DNA of 64,000 bases from Ectobius pallidus (Eukaryota > Arthropoda > Insecta > Blattodea > Ectobiidae). The notes beneath the pieces were generated by a model. The model had not been told where the DNA came from. It ran no database searches and saw only the letters and a list, made by a program, of their open reading frames with translations. The DNA is taken from assembly GCA_964059195.1 (NCBI GenBank), contig CAXKWD010000006.1:178248825-178312824 (forward strand). The letters are read 5' to 3'. Of the stretch, positions 62,167 through 64,000 are shown in pieces. Position numbers and translations under genes: made by a program. Each line of letters starts with the position of its first letter. Position 1 is the first letter of the stretch.

Positions 62167-64000
62167 GTAAGCGAGTGGAATATTGATGTATCCATGATGA
62201 CAGTTTTGTATTTAGTTCACGAAAGAGACTCTAGAAGTCACTAGTGTTAACAACTAAGACGTGAAGTTTTGTCTATTTGCATGATGGGTATTTATGTAGC
62301 CTATTTATCCATTACATGTGTAACCATTATATTACATTAAGTAATGAAACAATATCACGACTGAAATGTAAAATGTAATTTTTAATTTTCCTGCATCCGA
62401 CTGTACTAGTGTTCCATTGTTCAGATAATATTGAAACAGCAACATTACCCTATGTCTATACTTTACTACAGTCTATGATAATTCTATACAAAAACCTGTC
62501 TCATGTAATATTTACAGCCTGCATAGGAAAACTGCGTAAATGTGAGTACATCTGTAATGTGTCAAGAGTGAATAACATTATAACCTCACCTTATTCTAAT
62601 GCAATCATGGGCAAACCCCTATCCATTGACAAGCAACCCGCAAACTTGGTCAACTTACACATAGTTCGAAAAGAACGGGTAGATGGAGACACAAACAGAC
62701 AATAAGTGCAGTGACGGTTGCACATTCTTAGGGAAACACTAATTTCACTTTATAGTATACATTACAATTTACAAATAATACAAACAATTTTGTATTTTTA
62801 ATTATTCTTTTACGTGTGCAATTATTTCATCATACAAAGGCTTAGAATGTGCCATAACGCCTTTCCAATCGGAACTGTGTGGCAACCCGTCACTGCTTTG
62901 CAAAGAGATATGATTCATGCACGGGAATAATCCACCACGTACACCGAATGTCCGCAATGCCATCTTGTGTCTTATGCGGGAAGGTCGAGAACCACAAGTG
63001 GTTCGCGAACCAGTAAATGCCCATGTATGTTCTAATGGTTCAGTATCAAGTATGCAAAACAAGGCTTTAGCAGACGAGTCTGAGATGCTGGATGAGTCCG
63101 CTATAAAGTTTTTTGTGTACATGGTGCATACAGTAGTTTTTAGTAAAAGATTTTCACTCATTTTCAATTATTCTGCATAAAGAAAGCAAACTTTGCTTGC
63201 TGTTGATTGTTTCTCTTTCTTTTTTAAAAAAAAAATAAAAAAAATAAAAAAAAAATAAAAATAAAAAAAAAAAAAAAACTTTAGATATGATTAATGTAAT
63301 AAGGTAAATATATTTACATCAATTGAAATTATGCATCATTTTTATCATATTTTCTGCAACAAAGCTTATCATTCCTTGTTAAACGAAGCAATCGTGCAAG
63401 AGACTCGTCTGAAGTTTCTTTCAACTATCACTCGTGGTCTAGGGGACTAAACTATGGCACAGTAATGCAAACTTTGTGTGTTCGCATCCACCCCGGTCAT
63501 GAAAAATATAAAAAGTTATTATTATGGAATTTATTTCTTAAATTCAAGATTTCTAAATGACAAGGTTTACTATGTTTGTTAATAGATAATGAACAATAAA
63601 ACCCTTAACATGTTAAATTGAACTTACACTGAAAGTTACTGTAGAGACATCTAGAAGTCATAGTTGGAACTACGTCTGCTAGGAATTACCATCGCTACCG
63701 GCCTAGGCCGATAAAGTGCTGCTTTACGGTGTGTTAGCAGTTGGAGGAGCAACCGCTTTAGAGAGCATGTACTAAAAATAGTATTAATTACATGTTTTAT
63801 GTATATTCTGTCTGTGGTTCATTAGTAATCGCTTTCATTAGCTCATTGCCTTACTGTGCCTTCAGTGTTGATAAGTGAATAACGAAGAATATATTTTGGT
63901 AATAATTAAATAGTGTTCACAGTGAGATAATATTAATATTGAATAGAGTTACTTTCACAGACATTATTGTCTGCATCATCAGCAGAGGTCAACTTACAGA
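62167..64000 (+). other. ci: start of ci intron 7
   Basis: Begins GTAAGC. 62800-63180 is open on both strands (121 codons minus, 87 plus) without a recognised family, and is followed by a long A-rich run at 63222-63279 that could be a retroelement tail on the + strand. The rest is AT-rich. Confidence 0.6.

Larger units (their letters stand above)
59840..61788 (+). other. ci: ci intron 5
   Basis: GTGAGT to TTACAG. Contains an AAT microsatellite (59913-59951), Helitron copy A12 and the pogo-like element nested in it. Confidence 0.9.

Noticed and set aside
62800..63175. Protein-coding exon in intron 7
   Set aside because: Open on both strands but no recognised family and no clear splice sites; left as unassigned.

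Overview
The window is eukaryotic, AT-rich and made mostly of intron and transposon sequence. It carries the 5' part of one real protein-coding gene on the + strand: cubitus interruptus (ci), the insect Gli-family zinc-finger transcription factor of the Hedgehog pathway. Seven coding exons (1911-2113, 50814-51046, 57694-57795, 59357-59548, 59646-59839, 61789-61939, 62024-62166) join in phase into 406 codons with GT/AG junctions throughout. The gene runs out of the right edge halfway through its first C2H2 finger. The protein fits an insect Ci, including the SRKRALSSSPYSDSFDIN block and the SYGHLSA Suppressor-of-fused site. The repeat content (decayed LINEs ending in a GRPR/W-rich module, many Helitrons, long introns) suggests a large insect genome, perhaps a cockroach or another polyneopteran. 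That placement is inference.

Layout. 1-1550: AT-rich flank with one dispersed repeat. 1550-2113: GC/CpG-richer block holding ci exon 1. 2114-50813: intron 1, 48.7 kb, a graveyard of nested mobile elements. 50814-59839: exons 2-5, with a 6.6-kb intron 2 holding more elements. 59840-62166: a 1.9-kb intron 5 (a pogo-like element inside a Helitron copy) and exons 6-7 around an 84-bp intron. 62167-64000: start of intron 7.

Mobile elements. The main group is about 18 non-autonomous Helitron copies in two families. Family A ends in a CCCGG...CCGGG hairpin then CTAG; family B ends in a CGCGG...CCGCG hairpin then CTAG. Both start with TC and sit at A^T. They occur singly, inverted, nested, and in three head-to-tail pairs. 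Around them are LINE fragments on both strands (best: 22268-25147), hAT-like MITEs with 8-bp duplications, TTAA-flanked inverted-repeat elements, a pogo-like element with TA duplication, tRNA-derived SINEs, a 38-40 bp minisatellite (29950-30850) and a tRNA-like inverted pair (36075-36394).

The less expected signals are a candidate antisense first exon just inside ci intron 1 (2313-2447), a duplicated 5' splice site after exon 6 that would give a truncated Ci, repeated insertion of Helitrons exactly at the 5' end of older Helitrons, and a small ORF that stays open in several diverged family A copies. No searches could be run, so family names rest on ends, target duplications and visible motifs.
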